From the NCBI GenBank assembly GCA_035531955.1, contig DATKRZ010000039.1, positions 1-64,000 of the forward strand: a DNA stretch of 64,000 nucleotides. The letters run 5' to 3'. The DNA is from Bog-756 sp035531955. Lineage in GTDB: Bacteria; Actinomycetota; Acidimicrobiia; Acidimicrobiales; RAAP-2. Below, piece by piece: positions 8,307 through 16,569 of this stretch; the first letter of the stretch is position 1, and every line of letters starts with the position of its first letter. Position numbers and translations under genes: made by a program. The notes under the pieces were generated by a model. The model saw nothing but the letters and a program-made list of their open reading frames with translations, ran no database searches and had not been told where the DNA came from.

Positions 8307-9464
8307 TCAGGCGGACGACGGTCTGCCGCCGACCCAGGTGCGATCGAACCAGCGCTGGATCCGGCTCGTGCCGAAGTCGATCTTGTCGGCGGCGATTGCC
8401 TGCGACGGACCGTCGAGGTCCCCGAAGGGGGCCTGGCCGCTCAAGAAGGTCACATCGACGCGTGCGACCAGGTCGTGGCCGAATTCGAGATAGCAGATCC
8501 CGTGCCCGTCATAGGTGGCGGGTGCCGTACCACCCCGCACCCGCCAGACGATCTGCTCGGCCACGATCGATGCCTGCCCCTCGGCGAAGACCCCCGCCTT
8601 CGGGGTGCCCACGCTGGTCACATCGCCAACGGCGTAGACGTTCGGAAAGTCTGTCTGCAGGGTGAGCGGGTCCACCGGCACCCACCCGTCGACCGTCAGA
8701 CCCGACTCCGCTACTACAGAAGGCACCGAGTGCTGTGGGACGCCGAGGAAGAGGTCGTAGGGCATTTCGCTCCCGTCGCCGAACAGGACCACCTTCCGTT
8801 GGGGGTCGAGGCCTCTCACCAGTCGGTCGGGGTGCCAGCTGATCTCCCGGCCGGCGAAGGCAACCAGCAGGGCTTCTGACGCCGCCGGCGATGGCGGGAT
8901 GGGAGACCCGAAGGGCATCACCAACGAGATGGAGGAGTTGTCACGGATCCCCCGTTTCGTGAGGTAGTCGTGCATCAGGAGCGCGGTCTCGCTGGGTGCC
9001 GGAGGGCACTTGAACGGAGTCGACGTCACCCCGACGACGACGTGACCGCCGGCGAAGTCCGACAGCACCTCGCGCAGAGCGAACGCTCCGCGGATCGTAT
9101 AGAACTCGTGGCCGGATTCGACCAGGCCCGGGGTGGCAGAGGGTTCCAAGTCGGCCCCCAACGCGATGACCATGATGTCGGCATCGAAGACCCCGGAGTC
9201 GGTCTCGACTCGCACCGCCGCGGGGTCGATCGATCGGATCGTCGTCTGGACGAACCGGAGGCCGGGCTTCTCTATGTCGCTATAGGGATGGAAAACCGCG
9301 TCGGGCAGTGTCCTCCCGAACATGACGTCGAGTTTCGAGAACCCGAACACGAACCCCTCACTCCGGTCGATAAGGACGACCTCAGCATCCCCACCCAAGT
9401 CCTCCGAGAGGCTCGTCGACAACTCGAGGCCACCAAACCCCGCCCCCAACACCAGGATCCGCAT
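8307..9464 (-). CDS. FAD-dependent oxidoreductase, sulfide:quinone-reductase-like
   Basis: The 385-residue protein has two dinucleotide-binding folds: ILVLGAGFGGLE at the N-terminus and a second region near VVVGVTSTPFKCPPAPSE. The FAD-binding YAVGDVTS motif follows. Two cysteines (Cys153 in FKCPPAP and Cys324 in GICYLEFG) fall near the positions of the redox pair in sulfide:quinone reductases and flavocytochrome c flavoproteins. Oxidation of sulfide or a related thiol is therefore plausible but unproven. The ATG at 9464 lies 7 nt after a minus-strand TAGCTT hexamer (9472-9477), favouring it over an ATG 27 bases upstream. Confidence 0.85.
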   Translation of the reverse strand: MRILVLGAGFGGLELSTSLSEDLGGDAEVVLIDRSEGFVFGFSKLDVMFGRTLPDAVFHPYSDIEKPGLRFVQTTIRSIDPAAVRVETDSGVFDADIMVIALGADLEPSATPGLVESGHEFYTIRGAFALREVLSDFAGGHVVVGVTSTPFKCPPAPSETALLMHDYLTKRGIRDNSSISLVMPFGSPIPPSPAASEALLVAFAGREISWHPDRLVRGLDPQRKVVLFGDGSEMPYDLFLGVPQHSVPSVVAESGLTVDGWVPVDPLTLQTDFPNVYAVGDVTSVGTPKAGVFAEGQASIVAEQIVWRVRGGTAPATYDGHGICYLEFGHDLVARVDVTFLSGQAPFGDLDGPSQAIAADKIDFGTSRIQRWFDRTWVGGRPSSA

Positions 9465-9512
9465 TGGGTCCAAGCTATCGGATCGGTCCAATGGTCGGGC
9501 TTTTCGCCCTCG

Positions 9513-11081
9513 CTATTCCAGGCGGTCCCTGTCATGCCGATGCTTCCATTCTGCCCGGCCATCCGGGGTGTCGATGCCGAGGCCGGGCTCCTGCCCGAAG
9601 CGGGGTTGGGCCTCGAAGCTCCACTCGGGGCTGCCGTCGGGCATCGTGCCGGAGCGGGCAAGGGTCCATCCCTCGTAGGTCTTCAAGAAATGATGGTGAC
9701 CGCAGAGGAGCGCGAGGTTGTCGAGCTCGGTGGGCCCGTTTTCAGCAACCGGGATCACATGATCGATCTCGAGCCCGAACCTGACGCCGCAGCCCGGCAC
9801 CACACACGTCCGGTCCCGATGGACCAGAGCCGTCCGGAGGGTCCGGTTGATGGTCCGTCCCAGATGGGAGACGGCTCGGATGTCACCGGCCCGGTGAAAG
9901 ACCAGCCTCAGGAACGAGTCGTTGGCCATGTCCCTCGCCATGGGCACCGGGATCGGACCCTGACCGTCGATTTCGCAAAGCTCGCCGTCGACCGCATGAC
10001 CCCGGAGCAAAGCCGAGAGGTCCACCCGCACCATGACCGAACAGGTAGGGGGCCGATCGATGATGTCGAGGGAGTCGGACGAAGGCCCGTCGTCGGCGTC
10101 GTCAAGGTCGCCGGCGTCTCCTGAGCAGGTGTCGGGATCGAGGTCAGGATCGACGACGGGCCCCGGGCCGGGATCAGTTCGTGGCCGGAGGCGAGGATCG
10201 AACAACGCCGGAGAGTCGGTGGCCGGAGAGTCGGTGGCCGGAGGCTTCGGCTCCGGTTCTGTGCCGGAGTCGATGGGTCGTCGGGTCAGGAGCAGAAAGA
10301 AGGCGTCGGCCCTCACCGCGCCCTCGGGCTCGGTGACCCCCTCCTCCATCGCCCGGCGTGCCCGACGGATGCGGGTGGCCGCGTGGTTCACATGGGTGAG
10401 GATCTGAGCCCCGCGGTCGGCGGTGTCCCGGCCCTGGTAGCAGAAGGCCCCGTCGGGATCGGTCCAGGACGAGAAGTGCCGGGAGGCCCGGATCTCCTTT
10501 ACCCTGGCCACAGGATCGACCGATCGAGACGTCGCCCGCGAGCGGTGGCAGCGCTCCCTCACATGTTGGAGGGGTGCCTGGTCGGCGCCTTCGAGCAGCT
10601 CTGCCTCCCGCGCCGGATCGAGTACCCCCGCCCCCGTCAGCTCATTCAGTTTGGGGGCAGAGAGAGACCCTTTGCGGACCGCGTCCTCGGTGCTCGGCAG
10701 CTGATCGAGGCGGCGGCCGTTGGTCAGGGTGTTCTTCGCCTGGCCGGGCGAGACCCCCTCGAGAGAGGCCAGCATGGCCGCGGCACTCCGATGGCCACCC
10801 TCCCTCCAGATCCCGGAACCCTCGATCCGCGGCGCCAAGAGTGTCTTGCCCGCCACGGACAGGCGTTCGAATCCGGCGAAGGACTCGTAGAGCACTGTCG
10901 CATCCACGCCCGTCAGGCACCCCGGGTCCAGTTCGGACACCACGGCGGCCAGGACGTCGAGGGCGGCCTCCAGACGGGCACGAAGGCCGGCATCGGGTGA
11001 CATTGTGGCCGCGCCAGGAACGGCACCGCCCGGACGGACGGGTCCCGAACGACGCTCTGCGGTGCCGACGGCTGAAGCCAT
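9513..11081 (-). CDS. DUF222 / HNH endonuclease domain protein
   Basis: DUF222-HNH proteins are abundant in Actinobacteria and of unknown biological role. The 522-residue product has the helical DUF222 domain in its first half and a low-complexity Asp/Pro-rich linker around residues 270-340. The C-terminal HNH motif reads CVVPGCGVRFGLEIDHVIPVAENGP followed by NLALLCGHHHFLKTY. The catalytic His is in IDHV and the zinc-type cysteines are intact. Part of the linker comes from a 15-bp duplication near 10208-10242. A GGGAGG site precedes the ATG. It is divergent from nfo across 50 bp. Confidence 0.9.
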   Translation of the reverse strand: MASAVGTAERRSGPVRPGGAVPGAATMSPDAGLRARLEAALDVLAAVVSELDPGCLTGVDATVLYESFAGFERLSVAGKTLLAPRIEGSGIWREGGHRSAAAMLASLEGVSPGQAKNTLTNGRRLDQLPSTEDAVRKGSLSAPKLNELTGAGVLDPAREAELLEGADQAPLQHVRERCHRSRATSRSVDPVARVKEIRASRHFSSWTDPDGAFCYQGRDTADRGAQILTHVNHAATRIRRARRAMEEGVTEPEGAVRADAFFLLLTRRPIDSGTEPEPKPPATDSPATDSPALFDPRLRPRTDPGPGPVVDPDLDPDTCSGDAGDLDDADDGPSSDSLDIIDRPPTCSVMVRVDLSALLRGHAVDGELCEIDGQGPIPVPMARDMANDSFLRLVFHRAGDIRAVSHLGRTINRTLRTALVHRDRTCVVPGCGVRFGLEIDHVIPVAENGPTELDNLALLCGHHHFLKTYEGWTLARSGTMPDGSPEWSFEAQPRFGQEPGLGIDTPDGRAEWKHRHDRDRLE

Positions 11082-11131
11082 GGATGAATCCTCCCAGGGG
11101 GGTGATACACGGGCCGCTGCTACCGTTCCGC

Positions 11132-12034
11132 ATGCGTTTCGGAGCCCATGTCCGGGGTGGGAGGGGCCTGCTCCCCGCCCTGCAGCACGGTGCCGACATC
11201 GGAGCCGAGGCCGTCCAGTTCTTCACCCAGAGCCCGCGGATGTGGAAGCCGTCCCAGTACGGCCCGGAGGTGCTGGACCGCTACCGGGAGGCGCAGTCCG
11301 AGCACCCCTCGATCACCTCCACCTTCTGCCATGCCACCTACCTCATCAACCTTGCGACCCCCGACGCCGAGCTGGCGGCGAAGTCCCGGGCATGCCTCGA
11401 CGCCAATCTGGCGGCGGCCCGGGCCATGGGCGCCGAAGGGCTGATCCTGCACCTCGGGAGTCACCGGGGGAGAGGGTTCGAGGCGGCACTCCCGGGGATC
11501 GCCGAGGCGCTGGTCCGGGCACTGGACTCGCTGGATCCGACCCCGCTGGATCCGACCCCGCTGGATCCGGACTCGGCCCCGTGCCCGATCCTGCTGGAGA
11601 ACACGGCCGGGGCCGGCAACACGGTGGGCCGCTCCCTCGAGGAGCTGGCCGCCGTCATCGACGCCACGGGCTCCGACGAGCGGCTCGGCCTGTGCCTCGA
11701 CACCCAGCACCTGTGGGCGTCTGGCGTATCGTTCGGCACCGTCGACGAGGCCGATGCGGTGGTCGACCGGGTGTCGGACACCCTGGGACTCGACCGGCTG
11801 CGCTGTCTGCACCTCAACGACTCGAAGGTCGCCTTCGGGGCCAATCGGGACCGACATGAGAACCTCGGGGAGGGCACCATCGGCCGACAACGCCTGGCTG
11901 CGCTCCTCGGCCAGCCCGCCCTCCAGGGTGTTCCGGCGATCCTGGAGGTTCCGGGCCGGGGTGCGGGCCCGAGGGCCGAGGACCTCGAGACCGCTCGCGA
12001 CTTGTGGGCGACGGGCCTGGCCATCCGCTCCTGA
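11132..12034 (+). CDS. nfo: Endonuclease IV (AP endonuclease)
   Basis: Endonuclease IV is a metal-dependent TIM-barrel enzyme that cuts the backbone 5' of abasic sites in base-excision repair. The 300-residue product begins MRFGAHVRGGRGL. It carries HATYLINLA, LHLGSH, LLENTAGAG, LCLDTQHLWASG and HLNDSK...DRHENLGEG, ending with a LEVPG strand, so the metal-ligand segments are present. An in-frame 15-bp tandem repeat (11531-11575) inserts Leu-Asp-Pro-Thr-Pro copies in a surface loop. The ATG sits 5 nt after a TACCGT hexamer, compatible with a leaderless start. Confidence 0.95.
   Translation: MRFGAHVRGGRGLLPALQHGADIGAEAVQFFTQSPRMWKPSQYGPEVLDRYREAQSEHPSITSTFCHATYLINLATPDAELAAKSRACLDANLAAARAMGAEGLILHLGSHRGRGFEAALPGIAEALVRALDSLDPTPLDPTPLDPDSAPCPILLENTAGAGNTVGRSLEELAAVIDATGSDERLGLCLDTQHLWASGVSFGTVDEADAVVDRVSDTLGLDRLRCLHLNDSKVAFGANRDRHENLGEGTIGRQRLAALLGQPALQGVPAILEVPGRGAGPRAEDLETARDLWATGLAIRS
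11531..11575. repeat. 15-bp tandem repeat within nfo, three copies
   Basis: Three copies of CTGGATCCGACCCCG (the last diverged) encode LDPTP repeats in the region between the LHLGSH and LLENTAG motifs of endonuclease IV. The frame is kept. Confidence 0.85.
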
Positions 12035-12077
12035 GACTGACGGGGGGCCTGTGTGGTGGGCCGCGTCGTGCGGCCTT

Positions 12078-12097
12078 GTAATAAGAATGATTCTCGA
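12078..12097. promoter_or_regulatory. Putative Zur operator upstream of znuA
   Basis: The AT-rich stretch GTAATAAGAATGATTCTCGA stands out from the GC-rich surroundings and contains the palindrome AGAAT-G-ATTCT (12084-12094), a Fur/Zur-type box. It lies just before znuA, the first gene of an operon that ends with a Fur-family gene carrying zinc-type cysteines. Zinc-dependent repression by that regulator is the natural inference. Confidence 0.75.
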
Positions 12098-12105
12098 CTA
12101 GGCTG

Positions 12106-13215
12106 ATGAACATCGATCGAGGCCCGTCGAGAGTGAGAGCAGTGGCAGTTCCATCACCGGATTCTGGCGAAGGCCAGAAATCCGGTGGGAGGGGGCCCGT
12201 GGCAGGGCCGGCGGCGGGCGGTGTGGCAGGGCCGGCAGCAGGGCGCCGAACTGGCTCCTTCGGGGTGGTGGCGATGGCGATGGCCACCGTGACCATGCTG
12301 AGCGCCTGCGGGGCCACTCATCCCATGTCCACAGGCCCGTCGGGATTCGCCTCGGAACGGGTGGTCCAGGTGGCGGCGGCCGAGAACTTCTGGGGGAGCA
12401 TCGCCGCCCAGCTCGGCGGGGCTCACGCTCATGTTATGAGTATCATTACCAATCCAAATACTGATCCCCACGCCTATGAGCCGACAGCGGCCGATGCCCG
12501 CACGCTGGCCCAGGCGCAGTTCGTCGTGGAGAACGGGATCGGCTACGACCCGTGGGTCCAGCGGCTGCTCGCCGCCGACCCGGGGAAGGCCGCCACGCTC
12601 GACGTCGGAACCCTCCTCGGCGTGGCCGTGGGCGGCAACCCACACCGCTGGTACAACCCGGCCGACGTCCAGACGGTGATCAGGCAGATGGTGGCCGACT
12701 ATCAGCGGATCGACCCGGCCGACCGTTCGTACTTCGCCAGACAGGAGATCGCGTTCGACACCGTCTCCCTCGAGAAGTACTCCGAGACCCTTTCGTCGAT
12801 CAGGGCGCGCTATGCGGGGACGCCGGTGGGAGCGTCGGAGTCGATCTTCGCCATGCTGGCGCCGGCGCTCGGGCTCGACCTGATCACACCGCCGACCGCG
12901 CTCACGGCGATAAGCGAGGGGTCCGACCTATCGGTCCGTGACAAGGAGACCATAGACAACCAGATACGGAACCACCAGATAAGGGTGTACGTGTACAACA
13001 GCCAGAACGTGACGACCGACGTGCAGTCCCAACTCGCCGAGGTGAAGGCGGTCCACATACCCTTCGTCGCCATCACCGAGACACTGCGGCCGGCGAGTGC
13101 CACCTACCAGGCGTGGCAGACCAAGCAGCTCCTCGACATCCAGGCGGCGCTGGCCCGGGCCAACCCGTCCAACCCGTCCAACCCGTCCAACCCGTCCAAC
13201 GTGACCAATGGGTAG
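12106..13215 (+). CDS. znuA: Zinc ABC transporter substrate-binding lipoprotein
   Basis: ZnuA-type proteins capture metal outside the membrane and pass it to ZnuB. A lipoprotein signal with lipobox LSAC lies about 70 residues into the frame, so the ATG at 12106 probably gives too long an N-terminus. GTG at 12199, behind GGGAGGGGG, gives a normal signal peptide. Metal ligands appear as His in NPNTDPHAYEP and His in GGNPHRWYN. The His-rich loop of many zinc-binding homologues is absent. The C-terminus carries (NPS)n repeats from a 9-bp tandem repeat. An AT-rich patch at about 12432-12473 encodes the first ligand motif. The stop overlaps znuC by 8 bp. Confidence 0.92.
   Translation: MNIDRGPSRVRAVAVPSPDSGEGQKSGGRGPVAGPAAGGVAGPAAGRRTGSFGVVAMAMATVTMLSACGATHPMSTGPSGFASERVVQVAAAENFWGSIAAQLGGAHAHVMSIITNPNTDPHAYEPTAADARTLAQAQFVVENGIGYDPWVQRLLAADPGKAATLDVGTLLGVAVGGNPHRWYNPADVQTVIRQMVADYQRIDPADRSYFARQEIAFDTVSLEKYSETLSSIRARYAGTPVGASESIFAMLAPALGLDLITPPTALTAISEGSDLSVRDKETIDNQIRNHQIRVYVYNSQNVTTDVQSQLAEVKAVHIPFVAITETLRPASATYQAWQTKQLLDIQAALARANPSNPSNPSNPSNVTNG
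13162..13200. repeat. 9-bp tandem repeat at the 3' end of znuA
   Basis: Just over four copies of AACCCGTCC encode Asn-Pro-Ser repeats at the ZnuA C-terminus, immediately before the znuC start. Copy-number change keeps frame. Confidence 0.85.
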
Positions 13216-14074
13216 CTCCGTCGCGGCCGAGGTGGGCCCTGCTCTGCTTGCGGTGCGGTTCGAGGGTGCCGCCGTGAAACTCGGTGGCCGCACCATCTGG
13301 TCGAACGTGGGTCTGGAGATCGGTACGGGCGAGTTCGTCGCCGTGCTGGGCCCCAACGGGGTGGGGAAGTCGACGCTGATCAAGGCGATGCTGGGGATCC
13401 AGCCGTTGTCCGAGGGCCGGGCGACCGTGCTCGGGCGGCCGCCCGGCCTCTCGGGGAAGGACATCGGCTACCTGCCCCAGCGGAGGAATTTCGACCCCAA
13501 CCTCCGTGTCCGCGGAATCGACATCGTCCGACTGGGAAGCGATGGCGACCGATGGGGGCTGCCGTTCCCCGGGAGCGCCTCACTGTTCGCCGGCAGCCGG
13601 GCGGCGCGGCAGCGGGTCGACGAGGTGGTCGAAATGGTGGGGGCCACTTCTTACGCCCGCCGCCCGATCGGCCAGGTGTCCGGCGGTGAGCAGCAGCGCC
13701 TGCTGATCGCCCAGGCGCTGGTCCGCCGGCCCCGGATGCTGTTGCTTGACGAGCCCCTCGACAGCCTCGACCTTCCGAATCAGGCCGCCATCGCCGGGCT
13801 GGTCTCCGAGATCAGCGATGAGTACGGCATCACCGTCCTCATCGTGGCTCACGACGTCAACCCGATCCTTTCCTATCTCGACCGGGTCGTCTACGTGGCC
13901 CGGGGCGGGACGGTCAGCGGGCCGCCCGAGCAGGTCATCACCTCCGAGACACTGAGCGCGCTGTACGACACCCCGATCGAGGTCCTGCGCACCTCGGACG
14001 GGCGGATGGTAGTCGTCGGCCAACCGGAGGCGCCGGCTCACCATGCCGATCGCCACACCGGGCACCCCCGCTGA
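13208..14074 (+). CDS. znuC: Zinc ABC transporter ATP-binding protein
   Basis: This 288-residue ATPase energises metal import. It has Walker A GPNGVGKST, the Q-loop (YLPQRR), the ABC signature VSGGEQQR, Walker B MLLLDEPLD and the switch His in IVAHDVN. A variable insert follows the Q-loop (LPFPGSASLFAGS). The ATG at 13208 lies inside the end of znuA. Two permease genes follow, so one ATPase probably serves both. Confidence 0.94.
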   Translation: MGSSVAAEVGPALLAVRFEGAAVKLGGRTIWSNVGLEIGTGEFVAVLGPNGVGKSTLIKAMLGIQPLSEGRATVLGRPPGLSGKDIGYLPQRRNFDPNLRVRGIDIVRLGSDGDRWGLPFPGSASLFAGSRAARQRVDEVVEMVGATSYARRPIGQVSGGEQQRLLIAQALVRRPRMLLLDEPLDSLDLPNQAAIAGLVSEISDEYGITVLIVAHDVNPILSYLDRVVYVARGGTVSGPPEQVITSETLSALYDTPIEVLRTSDGRMVVVGQPEAPAHHADRHTGHPR

Positions 14075-15020
14075 TGGTCCGGGCGTGACGATGGCCATGG
14101 GTATCGTCCTGCAGCAGATGTTCGGCCTGCACTTCATGGTCAACGCCTATCGGGCCGGGACGATCGTGGCGGTCGTCGCCGGCGCGGTCGGGTGGTTCAT
14201 GGTGCTCAGGCGGCAGAGCTTCGCCGGCCACACGCTCGCCATCGTGTCCTTCCCCGGCGCGGCCGGCGCCGTCTGGCTGGGACTCAGCGCGACGGTTGGG
14301 TACTTCGCCGGGAGCATCGCCGCGGCCGTGGTCATCGCGCTCGTGCCCCGCTCCTCCTCGGGTCGGGCCCACAGCCAGGAATCCGCGGTCATCGGTACCG
14401 TGCAGGCATTCGCTCTGGCGTGCGGAGTCCTGTTCGTGAGCCTGTACGGCGGCTTCCTCGACAGCGTCACCGGACTGCTGTTCGGGACGTTCCTCGGGAT
14501 CTCGGACAGCCAGGTGGCGACGCTCGGGGTGGCCGCCGTGGTGGTGCTCGGCGTCCTCGCCGCGCTGGGCAGACCGCTCTTCTTCGCCACCGTCGACGCA
14601 GACGTGGCGGCCGCCCGCCGGGTCCCGGTCCGGGGGTTGTCCGTCGTCTTCCTGCTGCTGTTGGGGTGTACCGCCGCGGAGGTCAGCCAGATCACCGGTG
14701 CCCTGCTGGTGTTCGCCCTGCTGGTGATGCCGGCGGCGGCGGCCCAGCAGCTGACGGCCCGGCCGGCGGTGAGCTTCGTGGTCACCATCGTGTTGGCGGT
14801 GGCGATCACCTGGCTGTCGCTGGGTGCGGCATTCTTCTCGGTCTATCCGGTCGGCTTCTACGTCTCGACCTTCGGCTTCACGGTCTATGTGGTGGCCGCG
14901 GGCTGGCGGGCCCTGGCGGAGCGGATCCAGGCGCGACCACCGCACCGGTCCCGTACGCCGTCCCCGTCATCATCCGGATCGACGGCGGCTGCACCGTCGG
15001 GATCGGCGGCGGGCGCGTGA
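14043..15020 (+). CDS. znuB: Zinc ABC transporter permease
   Basis: A polytopic ABC-3 family permease of 325 residues with about eight hydrophobic segments. The family pattern includes GWFMVLRRQSFAGHTLAIVSFPGAAGA near the N-terminus and ITGALLVFALLVMPAAAAQQL later. The tail after about residue 300 is Ser/Pro/Arg-rich and not membrane-embedded. The start overlaps znuC; ATG 14088 or 14094 nearer the first membrane helix are alternatives. Confidence 0.92.
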   Translation: MPIATPGTPADGPGVTMAMGIVLQQMFGLHFMVNAYRAGTIVAVVAGAVGWFMVLRRQSFAGHTLAIVSFPGAAGAVWLGLSATVGYFAGSIAAAVVIALVPRSSSGRAHSQESAVIGTVQAFALACGVLFVSLYGGFLDSVTGLLFGTFLGISDSQVATLGVAAVVVLGVLAALGRPLFFATVDADVAAARRVPVRGLSVVFLLLLGCTAAEVSQITGALLVFALLVMPAAAAQQLTARPAVSFVVTIVLAVAITWLSLGAAFFSVYPVGFYVSTFGFTVYVVAAGWRALAERIQARPPHRSRTPSPSSSGSTAAAPSGSAAGA

Positions 15021-15949
15021 TGACGGCCTCCCCCCTGACACCCTCCCTCCTGACGGCCTCCGGCCTGCCGGTCTCCCTCCTGCCGGCCTCCGGCCTGCTC
15101 ACCGAGCTCTCCCACATGTTCGACCACCCGTTCCTGCGGGCGGCCTTCATCGCCGGCACCTGCATCGCCCTGGCCGCGGGCCTGGTCGGGTACGTGGTGG
15201 TGCTGCGGGGCCAGGTGTTCAGCGGGGACGCCCTGTCCCACGTCGCCTTCACCGGGGCGCTCGCCGCCCTGGCCTTCGGTGTCGATCTCCGCCTGGGGCT
15301 CTACGGGGGGTGCGTGGCCTTCGCCCTCCTCATGGCCGCGCTGGGGCGGCGGGCGAGCGCCGACGACACGGTGGTGGGCAGCGTGTTCGCCTGGATCCTG
15401 GGACTCGGGGCGCTCTTCCTCTCCATCTTCACCACCGCCCAGAGCGGGACCGGCGGGGCCGGAGGCAATGCCGGGGTGAACGTGCTCTTCGGCTCGATAC
15501 TCGGCCTGTCGACCGGCCAGGCCCTGACTGACGGGGCGGTGGCCCTGGCGGTGGTGGCGGTGTTCACCGCCATCGGACGGCCACTCGTATTCGCCAGTCT
15601 GGACGAGGCGGTGGCCACCGCCCGGGGGGTGCCGGTCCGCCTGGTCGGCTACGCCTTCTTCATCCTGCTCGGGGTCACCGTCGGGGTGGCCACCCAGGCG
15701 GTGGGAGCGCTGCTGCTGCTGGGCCTGCTGGCGGCGCCCGCCGGCGCCAGCCAACGGATCAGCTCGAGACCATTCGTGGCCCTGTGGCTCTCGGCCGGCG
15801 TGGCCGTGTTCTCCATGTGGGGCGGACTGACCCTGGCCTATCTGGCCCCGAGGATGCCCCCCAGCTTCGGGATCCTGGCCGTGGCCACCGGGGTGTACCT
15901 GGCGGTGGTCGCGGTCCCCAGGGTCCTCGCCGTAGTGTCTCGGAGATGA
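15020..15949 (+). CDS. znuB: Second zinc ABC transporter permease
   Basis: A second ABC-3 family permease of 309 residues. It has the same signatures as its neighbour (GYVVVLRGQVFSGDALSHVAFTGA and LLLLGLLAAPAGASQRI) and a better-preserved SGDALSH motif. The first 25 residues are an imperfect Leu/Ser/Ala repeat. The ATG at 15020 shares one base with the preceding stop (TGATG). The two permeases may form a heterodimer around ZnuC (inference). Confidence 0.92.
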   Translation: MTASPLTPSLLTASGLPVSLLPASGLLTELSHMFDHPFLRAAFIAGTCIALAAGLVGYVVVLRGQVFSGDALSHVAFTGALAALAFGVDLRLGLYGGCVAFALLMAALGRRASADDTVVGSVFAWILGLGALFLSIFTTAQSGTGGAGGNAGVNVLFGSILGLSTGQALTDGAVALAVVAVFTAIGRPLVFASLDEAVATARGVPVRLVGYAFFILLGVTVGVATQAVGALLLLGLLAAPAGASQRISSRPFVALWLSAGVAVFSMWGGLTLAYLAPRMPPSFGILAVATGVYLAVVAVPRVLAVVSRR

Positions 15950-16398
15950 GTATGGCCCCTTCCGTCCACGAGCAGGTCGCCCTGCGCCTAGCCGGCCTCG
16001 AGCAGCGGTACACCCCGATGCGCAAGGCGCTGGTGACCACGCTGGCGGGGGCGGGCAGACCGTTGTCGGTGCCGGAGATCCTCGCCTCCAGCCCCGAGCT
16101 TCCCCAGAGCAGCGCCTATCGCAATGTCACTGCGCTCATCGAGGCCGGAGTGGTCCGTCGGGTCACCGGCGTCGATGACCACGGACGGTTCGAGCTGGCC
16201 GAGGAACTGGCCGGCCACCACCATCACCTGGCCTGCGGCCGGTGCGGGAAGGTGGAGGACGTGGCACCGTCGCCCCGCCTCGAGCGGGCCATGGCCGAAG
16301 CGGCCCGAGTGGTGGCTGAAGAGCAGGGCTATGAGGTCACCGGACACCAGTTCGACCTGGTGGGAAGGTGTCCGGCCTGTCGGCTGGCGGTCGGTTGA
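15946..16398 (+). CDS. zur: Fur-family zinc uptake regulator
   Basis: Fur-family repressors bind palindromic operators when metal-loaded. The 150-residue product has a winged helix (QRYTPMRKALVTTL through SAYRNVTALIEAGVVRRV) and a dimerisation domain. That domain carries a His cluster (GHHHHLAC), the CGRCGKVEDV pair and a C-terminal CPAC pair, typical of Zur's structural zinc site. The ATG overlaps the permease stop (ATGA), so it is the last gene of the znu operon. It probably represses from the 12078-12097 site and so controls itself. Confidence 0.93.
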   Translation: MSMAPSVHEQVALRLAGLEQRYTPMRKALVTTLAGAGRPLSVPEILASSPELPQSSAYRNVTALIEAGVVRRVTGVDDHGRFELAEELAGHHHHLACGRCGKVEDVAPSPRLERAMAEAARVVAEEQGYEVTGHQFDLVGRCPACRLAVG

Positions 16399-16441
16399 TC
16401 GCAGGATCGCCGGTTCCACACGTCGCATCGCTCCGCAGGAG

Positions 16442-16467
16442 CCCCCGGTCCACCGACGGCCCGGGGG
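16442..16467 (+). terminator. GC-rich hairpin after zur
   Basis: CCCCCGG (16442-16448) can pair with CCGGGGG (16461-16467) across a 12-nt loop, 43 bp after the zur stop. There is no T-tract; a terminator of the znu-zur transcript is plausible. Confidence 0.4.
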
Positions 16468-16511
16468 AGTGCGGGGGCCGGCGTCGACGTGTCCTGCCCG
16501 CGCCGTCAAGC

Positions 16512-16517
16512 TAGGGT
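16512..16517 (+). promoter_or_regulatory. Candidate -10 element of fumC
   Basis: TAGGGT matches the -10-like hexamers seen before many genes here. It would give a 5' leader of about 45 nt containing the AAAGGAA ribosome-binding site of fumC, so this gene is not leaderless. Confidence 0.4.
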
Positions 16518-16569
16518 CGCCGCGCACCCTTGGGGGATCCCGATCGGGACTGACCGAAAGGAACCGACC

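Noticed and set aside
8970..10124. 384-residue plus-strand frame across the flavoprotein and HNH genes
   Set aside because: Antisense to two genes with clear motifs and spans their junction; no recognisable domain.
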